A stretch of 64,000 bases of DNA from Achromobacter sp. Bel. GTDB taxonomy: Bacteria > Pseudomonadota > Gammaproteobacteria > Burkholderiales > Burkholderiaceae_B. Of this stretch, positions 17,355 through 26,406 are shown piece by piece. The translations under genes and the position numbers were made by a program. The stretch covers positions 36,155 through 100,154 of the forward strand of contig NZ_JABBJN010000021.1 of NCBI RefSeq assembly GCF_012928505.1, written 5' to 3'. Each line of letters starts with the position of its first letter. Position 1 is the stretch's first letter. The notes beneath the pieces are model-generated. The model worked only from the letters and a program-made list of their open reading frames with translations. It searched no databases and was not told where the DNA came from.

Positions 17355-17948
17355 ATGTTTGATACTTTTCCTGTCCTGCGTCGTGTTGGCCTGGCGGCCG
17401 CGACCATCGGTGTGGCGGGCTTGCTGTTCGCAGGCTGCTCCACCACCACTCCCAAAGACTCCGCGACAACATCGGAGAAGCGCGAGTCGATGAACAGCGC
17501 GGCCAACGCCACGTTGAGCAAGCTGTACGAGGCTTCGCCGCAATCCAAGGAATTGGTGGCGCGCGCGCGAGGCGTGCTGGTGTTTCCGGACGTGCTGAGC
17601 GGCAGCTTCATCGTGGGCGCCGAGCATGGCAACGGCGTGCTGCGGGTCGGCGGCGCCAATTCGGGCTACTACAGCACGACGGCGGGTTCCATCGGCTTCC
17701 AGGCCGGTGCGCAATCCAAGGCCATGGTGCTGCTGTTCATGACGGACGACGCACTGAACAAGTTCCGCAACAGCAGCGGCTGGACCGTGGGCGCCGATGC
17801 GACGGTGGCAGTCGTGAACGTGGGGGCCAACGGCCGCATCGATACCAATACGGCGCAGCAACCCATTGTCGGCTTCGTGATGAACAACGGCGGCCTGATG
17901 GCAGGCGTGTCGCTGGCCGGTACCAAGATCTCCAAGCTCAACTGGTAA
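17355..17948 (+). CDS. SYLF-domain lipoprotein, BPSL1445 family
   Basis: The 197-residue lipoprotein has signal/lipobox GLLFAGC (lipidated Cys about 27) and a SYLF domain with ARARGVLVFPDVLSGSFIVGAEHGNGVLR and TAGSIGFQAGAQSKAMVLLFM. SYLF domains bind phosphoinositides in eukaryotes; bacterial BPSL1445-type members are abundant envelope lipoproteins of unclear function. The ATG at 17355 has AAGGAG seven bases upstream. A strong terminator follows. Confidence 0.88.
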   Translation: MFDTFPVLRRVGLAAATIGVAGLLFAGCSTTTPKDSATTSEKRESMNSAANATLSKLYEASPQSKELVARARGVLVFPDVLSGSFIVGAEHGNGVLRVGGANSGYYSTTAGSIGFQAGAQSKAMVLLFMTDDALNKFRNSSGWTVGADATVAVVNVGANGRIDTNTAQQPIVGFVMNNGGLMAGVSLAGTKISKLNW

Positions 17949-17967
17949 GCGAGCAACGCTGAAAAAC

Positions 17968-18004
17968 AAAACGCCGCGGAATGGTTCCGCGGCGTTTTGT
18001 TTTG
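17968..18004. terminator. Bidirectional terminator after the SYLF gene
   Basis: AAAACGCCGCGGAA (17968-17981) and TTCCGCGGCGTTTT (17985-17998) form a 14-bp stem with A and T runs on both sides. It serves the convergent genes on either side. Confidence 0.9.
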
Positions 18005-18015
18005 GGGGCGGCGTT

Positions 18016-18249
18016 TCAGCCGAGCAGGGTGTCGCCGTTGTTGCGCACCGCGTTTTCGCGCTGCATTTCGGCTTCTTCGATATCCGGGTCCAGGCCGCGC
18101 CAGCGCACGATGCTGCCGCGGTCTTGCTCGGGTTCCCAACCCAGCATGCCGTAGCGCGTGATTTCAGTTTCGCCTGTGTCGAATTCCACTTCAAAGTAGC
18201 CCTGACGATCGGGTAGCGTGCCACCGGGGAACCATTCAGTTTCGGGCAT
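18016..18249 (-). CDS. Small acidic hypothetical protein
   Basis: The 77-residue acidic protein begins MPETEWFPGGTLPD. It has a beta-rich segment QGYFEVEFDTGETEITRYGMLGWEPEQDRGSIVRWRGLD followed by a polar helix. AAGGAG precedes the ATG. The family is not recognised. It shares a terminator with the SYLF gene. Confidence 0.65.
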   Translation of the reverse strand: MPETEWFPGGTLPDRQGYFEVEFDTGETEITRYGMLGWEPEQDRGSIVRWRGLDPDIEEAEMQRENAVRNNGDTLLG

Positions 18250-18363
18250 GGTTTGCTCCTTGCTAAGCGATGGGAGGGATGTCGGCGGCGGTTGCTGCCG
18301 ACGCGCCCATTGTGCGGGGGCGGGCGGCATCCCGCAAGTTTCCGAAAGCGTCGCGCCGTATCG

Positions 18364-18834
18364 TCAGGCGAGCGGAACTGCGGTGGTGTACAGCACCTGT
18401 TTCAACGCAAAGCTCGAGCGGATGCTGGCGACGCCCGGGATGCGGGTGATGTGTTCGACGATCAGGCGTTCCAGCGCGTCCACGTCCGGCACCAGCGCGC
18501 GGATCAGGTAATCCGCGTCGCCCGACATCAGATAGCACTCCATGATTTCCGGCAGGACGGCGATTTCGCGCTCGAAGACGTCCAGCGCGGCCTTGCGCTG
18601 CTTGTCCAGCGAGATCTGGATGAACACGTTGACCTTCAGCCCCAGCTTGCGCGCGTTCAACAGCGTGACGCGGCGGTCGATCAGGCCCTCGGTTTCCAGG
18701 CGGCGGACACGGGCCAGGCAGGGCGAGGCCGACAGGTTCACGCGGGCGGCGAGCTCGACGTTGGTCAGGCGAGCGTCGCGCTGAAGTTCGTTCAAAATTC
18801 GGATGTCAGTGGCATCCAGGTTGATTTCCGGCAT
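18364..18834 (-). CDS. Lrp/AsnC-family transcriptional regulator
   Basis: The 156-residue protein has the Lrp winged HTH (about 5-60; [42 protein letters not shown]). A RAM ligand domain follows with [11 protein letters not shown] and [18 protein letters not shown]. Such proteins respond to amino acids. It is divergent from an EamA exporter gene, so amino-acid-controlled efflux is a plausible target (inference). Confidence 0.92.
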   Translation of the reverse strand: MPEINLDATDIRILNELQRDARLTNVELAARVNLSASPCLARVRRLETEGLIDRRVTLLNARKLGLKVNVFIQISLDKQRKAALDVFEREIAVLPEIMECYLMSGDADYLIRALVPDVDALERLIVEHITRIPGVASIRSSFALKQVLYTTAVPLA

Positions 18835-18942
18835 AAGTCACCTAGGAGTTATTCATATGCAGTTCTTTTGTGCTGCAAATGTAGTGTATAGAAGTGAATT
18901 GAGGTGAAATATGCCGGGGTTTACCCTATAGACTATTTCTTC

Positions 18943-18962
18943 CTTTGGTCAATCGGCCAAAG
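18943..18962. promoter_or_regulatory. Inverted repeat between lrp-type and eamA-type genes
   Basis: CTTTGG (18943-18948) and CCAAAG (18957-18962) flank eight bases just ahead of the exporter start. This could be a regulator site. Confidence 0.3.
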
Positions 18963-18994
18963 TGCAGAATAATCAAGCGGTAGATCGAGTAGTA

Positions 18995-19906
18995 ATGAGT
19001 CAGCAAAGCACGGTGCGCAAGTTTTTGCCGTTGATCGGCGCGGTCATGGTTTGGGGCGGAAATTGGCCTGTCATGAAGTTGGGGCTGACGCACATGAGCC
19101 CGCTCTGGCTGGCCGCCAGCCGCTTCGGGGCGGCGGCGCTGATCAGCGTGCTGGTGTTGGGCGCCATGGGGCGCTTGCGCCTGCCGACCCGCCAGGAATG
19201 GCCCTTGGTGGCGGGCGTGGCGTTGCTGCAGATGGGCGCGTTCACGGCTTTGGCGCTGTGGGCCCTGCAATACGTGGCGCCCGGTCGCGCGTCCGTCATC
19301 GCCTACGCCACGTCGATCTGGGTCATTCCGTTGTCGGCGCTGATCCTGAAAGAGCGCTTGTCGGCGGGGCAATGGCTGGCGACCGCGTTGAGCTACGCCG
19401 GTATCGGCGTGATCGTCGCACCTGCGTTCAGCCCATGGCAGTCGCATACGGTGATCGGCCTGGTCATGCTGCTGGGCGCCTCGTTCGCGTGGGCATGCAA
19501 CATCATCCAGCTGCGCGGCAATCGGCATGTGCGCCTGGGGGCCGACATGATTCCGTGGCAGACTGCCATCGCCACCGTGCCGCTGGCCGCGCTGGCATGG
19601 ATGCGCGACGGCGCGCCGGTTTTTCTGGCGGCGCCCGACGCGTGGCCCATCATCCTCTATACCGGTCCGCTGGCCACGGCGTTGACCTTCATTGTGGTGC
19701 TGGGCATGACGCAGAAGATGCCGCCTGTCGCCACATCCATCGCGATGCTGTGCGTGCCGGTGATCGGCCTGATCGTATCGTCGGTGGTGTTCCATGAACG
19801 CATGTCGGCTGACCTGGCGCTGGGCCTTGCGCTGATCGGCGCAAGCGTGGCCGCCTCGGCGGTAGCGTCGCGGTTCAAGCGGCCGATGGTGCTGCGTCCT
19901 TCCTAG
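18995..19906 (+). CDS. EamA/DMT-family exporter
   Basis: The 303-residue inner-membrane protein has ten predicted helices in two EamA repeats. The first begins LIGAVMVWGGNWPVMKLGLTHM, and the second has LLGASFAWACNIIQLRG. A positively charged C-terminus (ASRFKRPMVLRPS) ends it. The family exports amino acids and metabolites. The ATG at 18995 (MSQQSTVRKF) is chosen over an upstream GTG at 18962. Confidence 0.85.
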   Translation: MSQQSTVRKFLPLIGAVMVWGGNWPVMKLGLTHMSPLWLAASRFGAAALISVLVLGAMGRLRLPTRQEWPLVAGVALLQMGAFTALALWALQYVAPGRASVIAYATSIWVIPLSALILKERLSAGQWLATALSYAGIGVIVAPAFSPWQSHTVIGLVMLLGASFAWACNIIQLRGNRHVRLGADMIPWQTAIATVPLAALAWMRDGAPVFLAAPDAWPIILYTGPLATALTFIVVLGMTQKMPPVATSIAMLCVPVIGLIVSSVVFHERMSADLALGLALIGASVAASAVASRFKRPMVLRPS

Positions 19907-19959
19907 AACGCTCTAGAATGGCTTCGCGCCGGGGAGGGCCTGGCACGTCTTCTGGGTGC

Positions 19960-20715
19960 ATGGCTGAAATGAATTCGCTATATGTGTTGGTCGTAGTGGG
20001 CGCCATGGCCGCGGGGTTCGTGCAAGGCTTGTCGGGATTCGGATTCGGGATGGTGGCCATGTCGTTCTGGGCGTGGACCATCGACCCCAGGCTGGCGGCC
20101 GCGATGGCCGTGTTTGGTTCCCTGACTGGGCAGTTGCTGGCTGCCTTCACGGTGCGGCGGGGTTTCGCGATGTCGCATCTGTTGCCTTTCATCGTGGGCG
20201 GGCTGGCGGGGATACCGTTGGGCGTGATGCTGCTGCCGCATTTGGAACCGTTGATATTCAAGGCTTTCATCGGCGGGCTGCTGGGAATCTGGTGCCCGAT
20301 CATGTTGTTTGCCACGCGCCTGCCGCGGATCACCGCAGGCGGCAAGGTGGCGGACGGTGTGGCCGGCGCAGTGGGGGGCATCATGGGCGGCATAGGCGGG
20401 TTCACGGGCGTCATCCCCACGTTGTGGTGCACCTTGCGAGGATTCGACCGCGACGTGCAGCGCTCGGTGATCCAGAATTTCAATCTGTCCATGCTGGCGG
20501 TGACGATGGCCACCTATGTGTTCACGGGCGTGGTCACGCGCGACATGCTGCCGTTGTTTGCCTTGATCGTGCCCGCGATGCTGGTGCCCTCGCTGTTGGG
20601 CGCACGCTTATACGTGGGCATCAGCGATCTTGCGTTTCGCCGCATCGTGCTGGGCCTGCTGACGCTGTCGGGCATTGCGCTGCTGGTCTCGTCGGTGCCC
20701 AAGCTGCTGGCCTAG
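19960..20715 (+). CDS. TauE/SafE-family sulfite/anion exporter
   Basis: The product, about 251 residues, has eight or so hydrophobic helices and the repeated TauE motif GFVQGLSGFGFGM near the start, with GGIGGFTGVIPTLW at the second repeat. Members move sulfite, sulfoacetate or other organic anions. The start is uncertain: ATGs occur at 19918, 19960 and 19969, none with a clear ribosome binding site. It follows the EamA gene closely on the same strand. Confidence 0.85.
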   Translation: MAEMNSLYVLVVVGAMAAGFVQGLSGFGFGMVAMSFWAWTIDPRLAAAMAVFGSLTGQLLAAFTVRRGFAMSHLLPFIVGGLAGIPLGVMLLPHLEPLIFKAFIGGLLGIWCPIMLFATRLPRITAGGKVADGVAGAVGGIMGGIGGFTGVIPTLWCTLRGFDRDVQRSVIQNFNLSMLAVTMATYVFTGVVTRDMLPLFALIVPAMLVPSLLGARLYVGISDLAFRRIVLGLLTLSGIALLVSSVPKLLA

Positions 20716-20770
20716 TCGGAAGCGGCCTGGCCGGCATGCTATCGTTCAGGGATTCAAGAGAGAACCACGC

Positions 20771-20995
20771 ATGGCATTGCATCGTTTCCAGAAGGGCGAA
20801 CTGGGTCACTGGCTGCGGCTTGTGGCCGATAATTGCGAGCCCGGCGCCGCGCAAGTCGACGTGCCCGACGAGGTCGCGAAGGCGTTGGTCACCCTGCGTT
20901 GCGTTCAACCCGGCGCCGATGGCCGCTGGATGATCACCGAAAAGGGCAAGCTCGCCCTGCGCATGGAAGAGCCGGGCGCGATACACGTGCGTTGA
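20771..20995 (+). CDS. Small hypothetical protein
   Basis: The 74-residue soluble protein begins MALHRFQKGELGHWLRLVADN and has a short winged-helix-like pattern (DEVAKALVTLRCVQPGADGRWMITEKGKLALRM). It could be a small DNA-binding or adaptor protein, but no family is recognised. AGAGAGAA lies ahead of the ATG. Confidence 0.6.
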   Translation: MALHRFQKGELGHWLRLVADNCEPGAAQVDVPDEVAKALVTLRCVQPGADGRWMITEKGKLALRMEEPGAIHVR

Positions 20996-21335
20996 CCGCT
21001 CAGCGCGCTGACGCCGCCGGCCAGCTGGGGCGGTCTGATCCGACCGCCTCTCATTGCTCTGCGCAACGCGGCTTTTTTGCGCCACTCCCGAATATCCACA
21101 TAGTTTGCGAATGTTTTCGCTGTATGTCGCGAGTTCGCGGGTATTGGCGGGACAGTACGGGAATCTCCTGAGACGGAATGTTCGATTTGGCATCTTCCGG
21201 ACGTATCGCGCATGCTGCGTCGCCAGTAAGATGAACTTGCGTGACGCTTTCAGGTCTTTTTATTTATGCGGGATTTCTGCACCCGCCACGTCACGCGTGG
21301 TTCACGCGTTTAGGTAACCGACTGGGAGGTAGCAC
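20996..21335. other. Noncoding stretch between two small genes
   Basis: I see no gene here. A hairpin GGCGGTC/GACCGCC occurs at 21029-21048 without a T run; it may end the upstream small gene. Confidence 0.5.
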
Positions 21336-21548
21336 ATGCAGCATCGTGACCAGGAAGTACTGATCGACGTTTCCACAGCGGCCATGGATACCGGCGGATA
21401 TGGCGTTTTGCTGACGGTAACGGCCGAGGGCGGCACCGAAGTGGATGCCGCATTTTCCCACTTGGGCAACTGCGCTTCGTTGGACGAAGCACGTGATCGC
21501 GCGGAAATCTTCGCGCAGAACTGGGTTGAGGAAAATATCTTCCGATAG
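21336..21548 (+). CDS. Small acidic hypothetical protein
   Basis: The 70-residue protein begins MQHRDQEVLIDVSTAAMD. It has a beta hairpin (YGVLLTVTAEGGTEV) and a helix with SLDEARDRAEIFAQNWVEEN. GGGAGG lies eight bases before the ATG. Its function is unknown. Confidence 0.65.
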   Translation: MQHRDQEVLIDVSTAAMDTGGYGVLLTVTAEGGTEVDAAFSHLGNCASLDEARDRAEIFAQNWVEENIFR

Positions 21549-21681
21549 GGCATGCCGCCCTGGGCGAAGCTAAGCGGTTAAACCGGTCTGTGCGCGCATG
21601 ACGCTGCGGAGAATGCTCGAAAGTTTGCGACGAAAATTTCGGTTATCGTTGCTGCTCCAAAACCTGGGGCCCTATTCGGGC

Positions 21682-22809
21682 ATGCGTCGTTCCAAGATGA
21701 CTGCCGCACAGACCAATCCCTCTCTCGCGCAGCACATCCACGCGCTGCGTGAACATTTCGATAGCGTCATCCTGCCCTTGTGGATGGGCCGGGGCTTCAA
21801 TGACGCAACCGGTCTGCCTTACGAATCGCTGGATGCCGCGACAGGCGCGCCGCTTGCGCCGGTGCGCTATCGCGCCATGGCGTGCGCGCGCCAACTGTAC
21901 GTGTTCGCGCAGGCGCCCGGCGCAGCCGCCGGCCAACATGCCGATCGCCTGTTCGAATCCTTGTGCAGCGTGTTCCGCGACGAGGCGCGCGGCGGCTGGC
22001 GATACAGCGTGGACGCCGATGCGCGTCCGCTGGACGAGACCCAGGATCTGTATACGCACGCGTTTGTCGTGCTGGCTTCTGCCGCCTATTTTCAGCGCAG
22101 CCGCCACGCCGATGCGCGCAAGCTCATGCTGGTCACCGCGTCGACGATCGAGGCGCGGTTCAAGACCCGCGACGGGCTGTACCACGCTGCGCTCAGCCCC
22201 GACTTGAGCGAGCCGTTGCGTCCGCCCGCGCAAAATCCCATGATGCATCTGACCGAAGCGTATCTGGCCGCGGCCCAGGTGGCCGAGCCCGCGATGTTCG
22301 CGCAGCATTTGCGCAGCCTGGCGCAAGGGGTCAGCCAGTTCTTCGTGCATGCGCCTACCCAGTGCATTTCAGAAGCGCTGCAGGGCACGGCCGGCAACCG
22401 CCTTGAGCCCGGGCACCAGTTCGAATGGCTCTCGCTGGTGCATGGCGCCGCCGAGGTGTTCGACGGCCTGGATCTGGTGGAATCGTTGCCGCGCGCGGTG
22501 CAATGGTCCCGCAAGCATGGCGTGGATGTCGCTGGTCCGGGCGTGCTGGCGTCATTGGACGAGTCGGGCGCCGTCATTGACGATACGCGGCGCATCTGGG
22601 CGCAGACGGAATACCTGCGCACGTTGGCGGTGCTGGGCGATTGGACCGCGTTAGCGTCGGGGCTGGCCGATTTCCGGGCCCGGTTTCTGCATGACGGGGG
22701 GTGGTACGAGTGCCTGGACGCCAGCGGCGCGGTCGTGCGCGCCGACATGCCGTCTACGTCTCCGTACCATCTGGCGACCTGTCTGGCGGCCTTGCCGGGC
22801 GTTGTTTAA
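21682..22809 (+). CDS. AGE-family epimerase/isomerase (N-acylglucosamine 2-epimerase fold)
   Basis: The product, about 375 residues, has the (alpha/alpha)6 barrel pattern of the AGE superfamily: FNDATGLPYESLD, ARQLYVFAQ, DLYTHAFVVLASAAYF, NPMMHLTEAYLAA, PGHQFEWLSL and RRIWAQTEYLRT. These carry the His and Arg residues that epimerise or isomerise sugars in this family (mannose isomerase, N-acylglucosamine 2-epimerase). The exact sugar is not readable. Start is ATG 21682 or 21697 (MTAAQTNPS); neither has a strong ribosome binding site. Confidence 0.85.
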   Translation: MRRSKMTAAQTNPSLAQHIHALREHFDSVILPLWMGRGFNDATGLPYESLDAATGAPLAPVRYRAMACARQLYVFAQAPGAAAGQHADRLFESLCSVFRDEARGGWRYSVDADARPLDETQDLYTHAFVVLASAAYFQRSRHADARKLMLVTASTIEARFKTRDGLYHAALSPDLSEPLRPPAQNPMMHLTEAYLAAAQVAEPAMFAQHLRSLAQGVSQFFVHAPTQCISEALQGTAGNRLEPGHQFEWLSLVHGAAEVFDGLDLVESLPRAVQWSRKHGVDVAGPGVLASLDESGAVIDDTRRIWAQTEYLRTLAVLGDWTALASGLADFRARFLHDGGWYECLDASGAVVRADMPSTSPYHLATCLAALPGVV

Positions 22810-22911
22810 TTGCGGCGTTAACAATTTTTGTCGATCTGTTGTCATGAATTGATAGAAAAACATTGGTGAAATCCCTTACAATTTGCTAACACTGTTTGTG
22901 GGGAAGCATCA

Positions 22912-23127
22912 ATGAGCGTTATGTGCTTGGCTTGCCAACGCATTAACCCGGGGCTGTCAGGCGTTGCGCCGCATTCGCACCTGGGACATCAAGGTTTCAC
23001 CAACCCGACCCAGAAAGGGCGGGAGGAAAGCCGTGAAGACCATTTTCGCTGCCTGAGTTGCGGGGCGAAATGGCTGCGTGAAACCGATAAGTGGGGCGTG
23101 GACCTGGGCTTCAAGCTCGCACCCTGA
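22912..23127 (+). CDS. Small zinc-ribbon-like hypothetical protein
   Basis: The 71-residue protein has two CxxC knuckles, CLAC (residues 5-8) and CLSC (about 47-50), with a His-rich segment PHSHLGHQG between them. This is consistent with a zinc ribbon. GGGGAAG sits six bases before the ATG. The family is not recognised; a terminator follows. Confidence 0.65.
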   Translation: MSVMCLACQRINPGLSGVAPHSHLGHQGFTNPTQKGREESREDHFRCLSCGAKWLRETDKWGVDLGFKLAP

Positions 23128-23152
23128 TCGCGTTGTGCCATCGCATGGGAAT

Positions 23153-23183
23153 CGGGTCTCTGAAAAGAGGCCCGTTTCATTTT
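23153..23183 (+). terminator. Terminator after the zinc-ribbon gene
   Basis: CGGGTCTC and GAGGCCCG form a stem with one G-U pair around TGAAAA. A T-rich tail follows. Confidence 0.65.
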
Positions 23184-23212
23184 GAAATGTTATGCGGGGT
23201 ATTTCTGAAACG

Positions 23213-24178
23213 TTATGCTGCCGCGTCGCCGGCCCCGGAGGGCGGGCGCGGCGGTCTGGCCGCCGCGACGTCGGGGTCCGCGCTGGCGGTCTCCAGCAGC
23301 CATTGCCGAAAACAGGCCAGCGCGTAGTGGTCACGGCGTTGGGCTGGCGCGCACAGGTGATAGCCGCGGCTGAGCCGGATGGGCAGATCGCCGAACGGGG
23401 CGGCAACGCGGCCGGCCTGGAGCTCGTCGCGCACCAGGCAACGCTGCAGCACCGCGATCCCCATATCGGCCATCACGGCGCGGACCAGGATGGATACCTG
23501 GTCGAAACCATTGGATAGCGTGACAGCGTCGCGGGGCACGCCGGCCGCGGTGAACCATTGCGCCCAGTTGTCCTTGCCGTTCGAGTGGTACAGCAGCGGT
23601 TCGCCAAGCAGGCCGTGCGGCGTGCTCCACAGGCCTTGGGCCTGCCTTGCCGCCAGCCGGCCCGGGTGGCAGATCACCACCATTTCCCGGCCGATGACGT
23701 AGTCGGCCTGCCAGCCGGGCCACTGTTCGGGCGTGCCGGACAGGATGCTGGCATCGGGCGTTGCGCCCGAAAAATCCTCATTGCGCCGGTAGGCCGCGAA
23801 ACTCAGCTGGATCTCGGGATGGCGCCGATGGAAATCGGGCAGGTGCGGCACCAGCCAGGCGCTGGCCAGCGTGGGGACGGTGGACAAGGTCAGGCGCAAG
23901 CGGCGGTCGTCGGCCCGCAGTTCGGTGCTGAGCGATTCGATTGCCTGCAATGGCCCCTGCGCGCCGTCGTAAAGCCGCTTGCCCATGTCGGTCAAGGTCA
24001 GCCCGTGCGCGTTCCGGTGCATCAGGGGCTGGCCGAAATGCGCTTCCAATCGGGAGATGGCGCGGCTGATGGCGCCCTGGGTCACGCACAGCGTCTGTGC
24101 CGCCTGTGTGAAGCTGGAGAGGCGCGCGGCCGTGATGAAGGCGTGCAGCTCTGACATGGACGGCGAGTGCAGGCGCAT
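23213..24178 (-). CDS. LysR-family transcriptional regulator
   Basis: The 321-residue LysR protein begins MRLHSPSMSELHAFITAA. Its HTH spans about 8-66 (SSFTQAAQTLCVTQGAISRAISRLEAHFGQPLMHR), followed by a periplasmic-binding-type effector domain. A Pro/Ala-rich tail ends it. It is GcvA-like in its AISRAISRLE recognition helix. It is divergent from the Bug protein and N-formylglutamate amidohydrolase genes, its probable targets. Confidence 0.9.
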   Translation of the reverse strand: MRLHSPSMSELHAFITAARLSSFTQAAQTLCVTQGAISRAISRLEAHFGQPLMHRNAHGLTLTDMGKRLYDGAQGPLQAIESLSTELRADDRRLRLTLSTVPTLASAWLVPHLPDFHRRHPEIQLSFAAYRRNEDFSGATPDASILSGTPEQWPGWQADYVIGREMVVICHPGRLAARQAQGLWSTPHGLLGEPLLYHSNGKDNWAQWFTAAGVPRDAVTLSNGFDQVSILVRAVMADMGIAVLQRCLVRDELQAGRVAAPFGDLPIRLSRGYHLCAPAQRRDHYALACFRQWLLETASADPDVAAARPPRPPSGAGDAAA

Positions 24179-24299
24179 TGAGCATGATCTTTGGTAATGA
24201 AGGAGTGCAATATAGTCGTTTGAAAGGGGACCGTAAAGTTTGGACACTGGCGGCCGTATCAGCAGACCCATAACGTTTTTCCCTTTTCGGAGTAACCCC

Positions 24300-25292
24300 A
24301 TGTCCCGCCGCCTGTTGGGCCGGTCCGCGCGTTTCGCGCTTGCCGGCATGTTCGCCACGCTGTCTTTTGCCGGCTTGTCCCACGCCGCCGACTATCCTTC
24401 CCGTCCCATCAAGCTGGTGGTGCCGTTTGCCGCGGGCGGTTCGACCGACATCGTCGCCCGCCTGGTGGCGGAATACGCCGGCCGCGACCTGAAGCAGACC
24501 ATCGTCGTCGAAAACAAGGCGGGCGCGGGCGGTTCGATGGGCATGGAGCAAGTGGCACGCTCCACGCCGGACGGCTACACGATCGGTATGGCCACGATGA
24601 GCACGCATGGGTCTAACCCAGCCGTGTACCGCAAGATGAATTACGACCCGGTGAAGGATTTCGTGCCGGTGGCCAACGTGCTGGCCGTGCCCAGTATCTT
24701 TGCGATCAATCCGAACCTGCCGGCCAAGAACATGGCGGAATTCGTGGCGTTGGCCAAGCGCGCGCCGGCTGACCGGTACAGCTTCGCGTCGCCGGGCGTG
24801 GGCTCGTTGGGCCACGTGAACATCGAGAACTTCATGATGTTGTCCGGCATCAAGCTGCTGCACGTGCCGTACCGTGGCGCGGGCCCGGCCTTGAACGATG
24901 TGATGGGCGGGCAGGTGGATGCGATCACCGATAACCTGTCGTCGACCTTGCCGCAGGTGCTGGGCGGCAAGTTGCGTCCGCTGGCCGTGCTGGGCGCCGA
25001 GCGTTCGCCGCTGCTGCCGGACGTGCCCACCTACATTGAACTGGGTTATCCCGACATGGGCACGGGTGGCTGGTTCGGCCTGGTGGCGCCGGCGGGCACG
25101 CCGACCGCCGTGGTCGACCGCTTGAACCAGGCGGTGCGCGCCGCGATGCAGGACCCCGAGTTCCGCAAGAAGGCCGAGGACGTGGGTGGTACGCTGATGC
25201 CGACGACCCCCCAAGAGTTCCAGGTCCAGATCGAACAGGCCCTGGCCCGCTACGCCAAGGTGGCCAAGGCCGCCAACATTCAGGCTGACTGA
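24300..25292 (+). CDS. Bug/TctC-family tripartite tricarboxylate substrate-binding protein
   Basis: The 330-residue periplasmic receptor has a signal peptide ending FAGLSHA and Bug motifs YPSRPIKLVVPFAAGGSTDIVARL, ENKAGAGGSMG, VPYRGAGPALND and GTGGWFGLVAPAGTP. It likely feeds an N-acyl amino acid or dicarboxylate to a TTT transporter encoded elsewhere. Start ATG 24300 has CGGAG upstream. The amidohydrolase gene starts two bases after its stop, so the two are translationally linked. Confidence 0.93.
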   Translation: MSRRLLGRSARFALAGMFATLSFAGLSHAADYPSRPIKLVVPFAAGGSTDIVARLVAEYAGRDLKQTIVVENKAGAGGSMGMEQVARSTPDGYTIGMATMSTHGSNPAVYRKMNYDPVKDFVPVANVLAVPSIFAINPNLPAKNMAEFVALAKRAPADRYSFASPGVGSLGHVNIENFMMLSGIKLLHVPYRGAGPALNDVMGGQVDAITDNLSSTLPQVLGGKLRPLAVLGAERSPLLPDVPTYIELGYPDMGTGGWFGLVAPAGTPTAVVDRLNQAVRAAMQDPEFRKKAEDVGGTLMPTTPQEFQVQIEQALARYAKVAKAANIQAD

Positions 25293-25294
25293 CG

Positions 25295-26173
25295 ATGAGA
25301 AACGCCGATTTCAACGCGGTTTCCGTGCATGAACCCCAGGGGCCGGCGTTGCCGCTGGTCTGTGATTCGCCCCATAGCGGCGAACGCTATCCGGATGACT
25401 TCCGCGCCGCCGCGACGCGTTCGCAGCTGCGCCAGGGCGAAGACACGCACGTGGACGCGTTGTGGTCGGCGGCGCCGGCATTGGGCGCCACGCTGATCGC
25501 GGCGAACTTCCCGCGCGTCTATATCGACCCGAACCGGACGTTGCAGGACCTGGATCCGGAACTGCTGGCCGAGCCGTGGCCCGAACCGCTGGCGCCGGGC
25601 GAGAAGACCCGGCTGGGCAAGGGTCTGATCTGGCGCCGGATGGACAAGGCCACGCCGGTCTACGACCGCAAGCTGACGCTGGACGAAGTGCGCCACCGCA
25701 TTCAGGCGTATTACGAGCCCTACCATGCGGCCTTGTCGCAGGCGATCGGCCGGGTCGAGCAGCGTTTCGGCGCCGTCTGGCACCTGAACCTGCATTCCAT
25801 GCCCAATGACGCCTACGAACGCCTGGGCCGGCAAAGCGAGCACCCGCTGGCGGACTTCGTGCTGGGCGACCGGGACGGCACCACCTGCGAGCCGGAATTC
25901 ATCGCGCTGATCGAGAAGGCCTTGCGCGATCTGGGTTATACGGTGGCGCGCAACGATCCCTACAAGGGCGTGCAACTGATCGCGCAGATCGGGCAACCGG
26001 CGCTGAACCGGCACAGCCTGCAAGTGGAGATCCGGCGTCCGTTGTACATGGACGAGGCCACGCGGGAGCGCAACGCAGGATTCGAACTGTTGCGCGGGCA
26101 TCTGTCGCAGGTGCTGGAGCAGGTGGCGGACTATGTACGCGTTCGCATGAAGGCGGTCACGTCGACAAAATAG
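25295..26173 (+). CDS. N-formylglutamate amidohydrolase family protein
   Basis: The 292-residue zinc hydrolase has the family markers VCDSPHSGERYPDDF near the start, the HVDALWSAAPALGATLIAANFPRVYIDPNR segment, and NLHSMP with the catalytic-site His. N-formylglutamate amidohydrolase releases formate and glutamate in histidine breakdown. No other hut genes are nearby, so another N-acyl substrate is possible. It pairs with the preceding Bug receptor; a strong terminator closes the unit. Confidence 0.88.
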   Translation: MRNADFNAVSVHEPQGPALPLVCDSPHSGERYPDDFRAAATRSQLRQGEDTHVDALWSAAPALGATLIAANFPRVYIDPNRTLQDLDPELLAEPWPEPLAPGEKTRLGKGLIWRRMDKATPVYDRKLTLDEVRHRIQAYYEPYHAALSQAIGRVEQRFGAVWHLNLHSMPNDAYERLGRQSEHPLADFVLGDRDGTTCEPEFIALIEKALRDLGYTVARNDPYKGVQLIAQIGQPALNRHSLQVEIRRPLYMDEATRERNAGFELLRGHLSQVLEQVADYVRVRMKAVTSTK

Positions 26174-26197
26174 ATTCGCGTGTGTGAAGCGGTGCCC

Positions 26198-26238
26198 GAA
26201 GCCGGAATTGATGCAGATCAATTCCGGCTTCTTTTTTT
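26198..26238 (+). terminator. Terminator after the Bug/amidohydrolase operon
   Basis: GAAGCCGGAATTGAT (26198-26212) and ATCAATTCCGGCTTC (26217-26231) form a perfect 15-bp stem with loop GCAG and seven T. Confidence 0.95.
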
Positions 26239-26406
26239 CGGGCGGGCCTCTCCGAGGTAAAAGGCATTCGCTCCTGGAGCAACGAGCCCGCGTCGACGGG
26301 AGCCGCGTGCCGGCCTGCTTTTTCAGGTACTTAAGTTTTCTTGTGTCGGGCCGTTGTCGCTAACAACGAGCTGCGCCGCCTTTGGCCGTGGCGATAGGGA
26401 ACCGTA

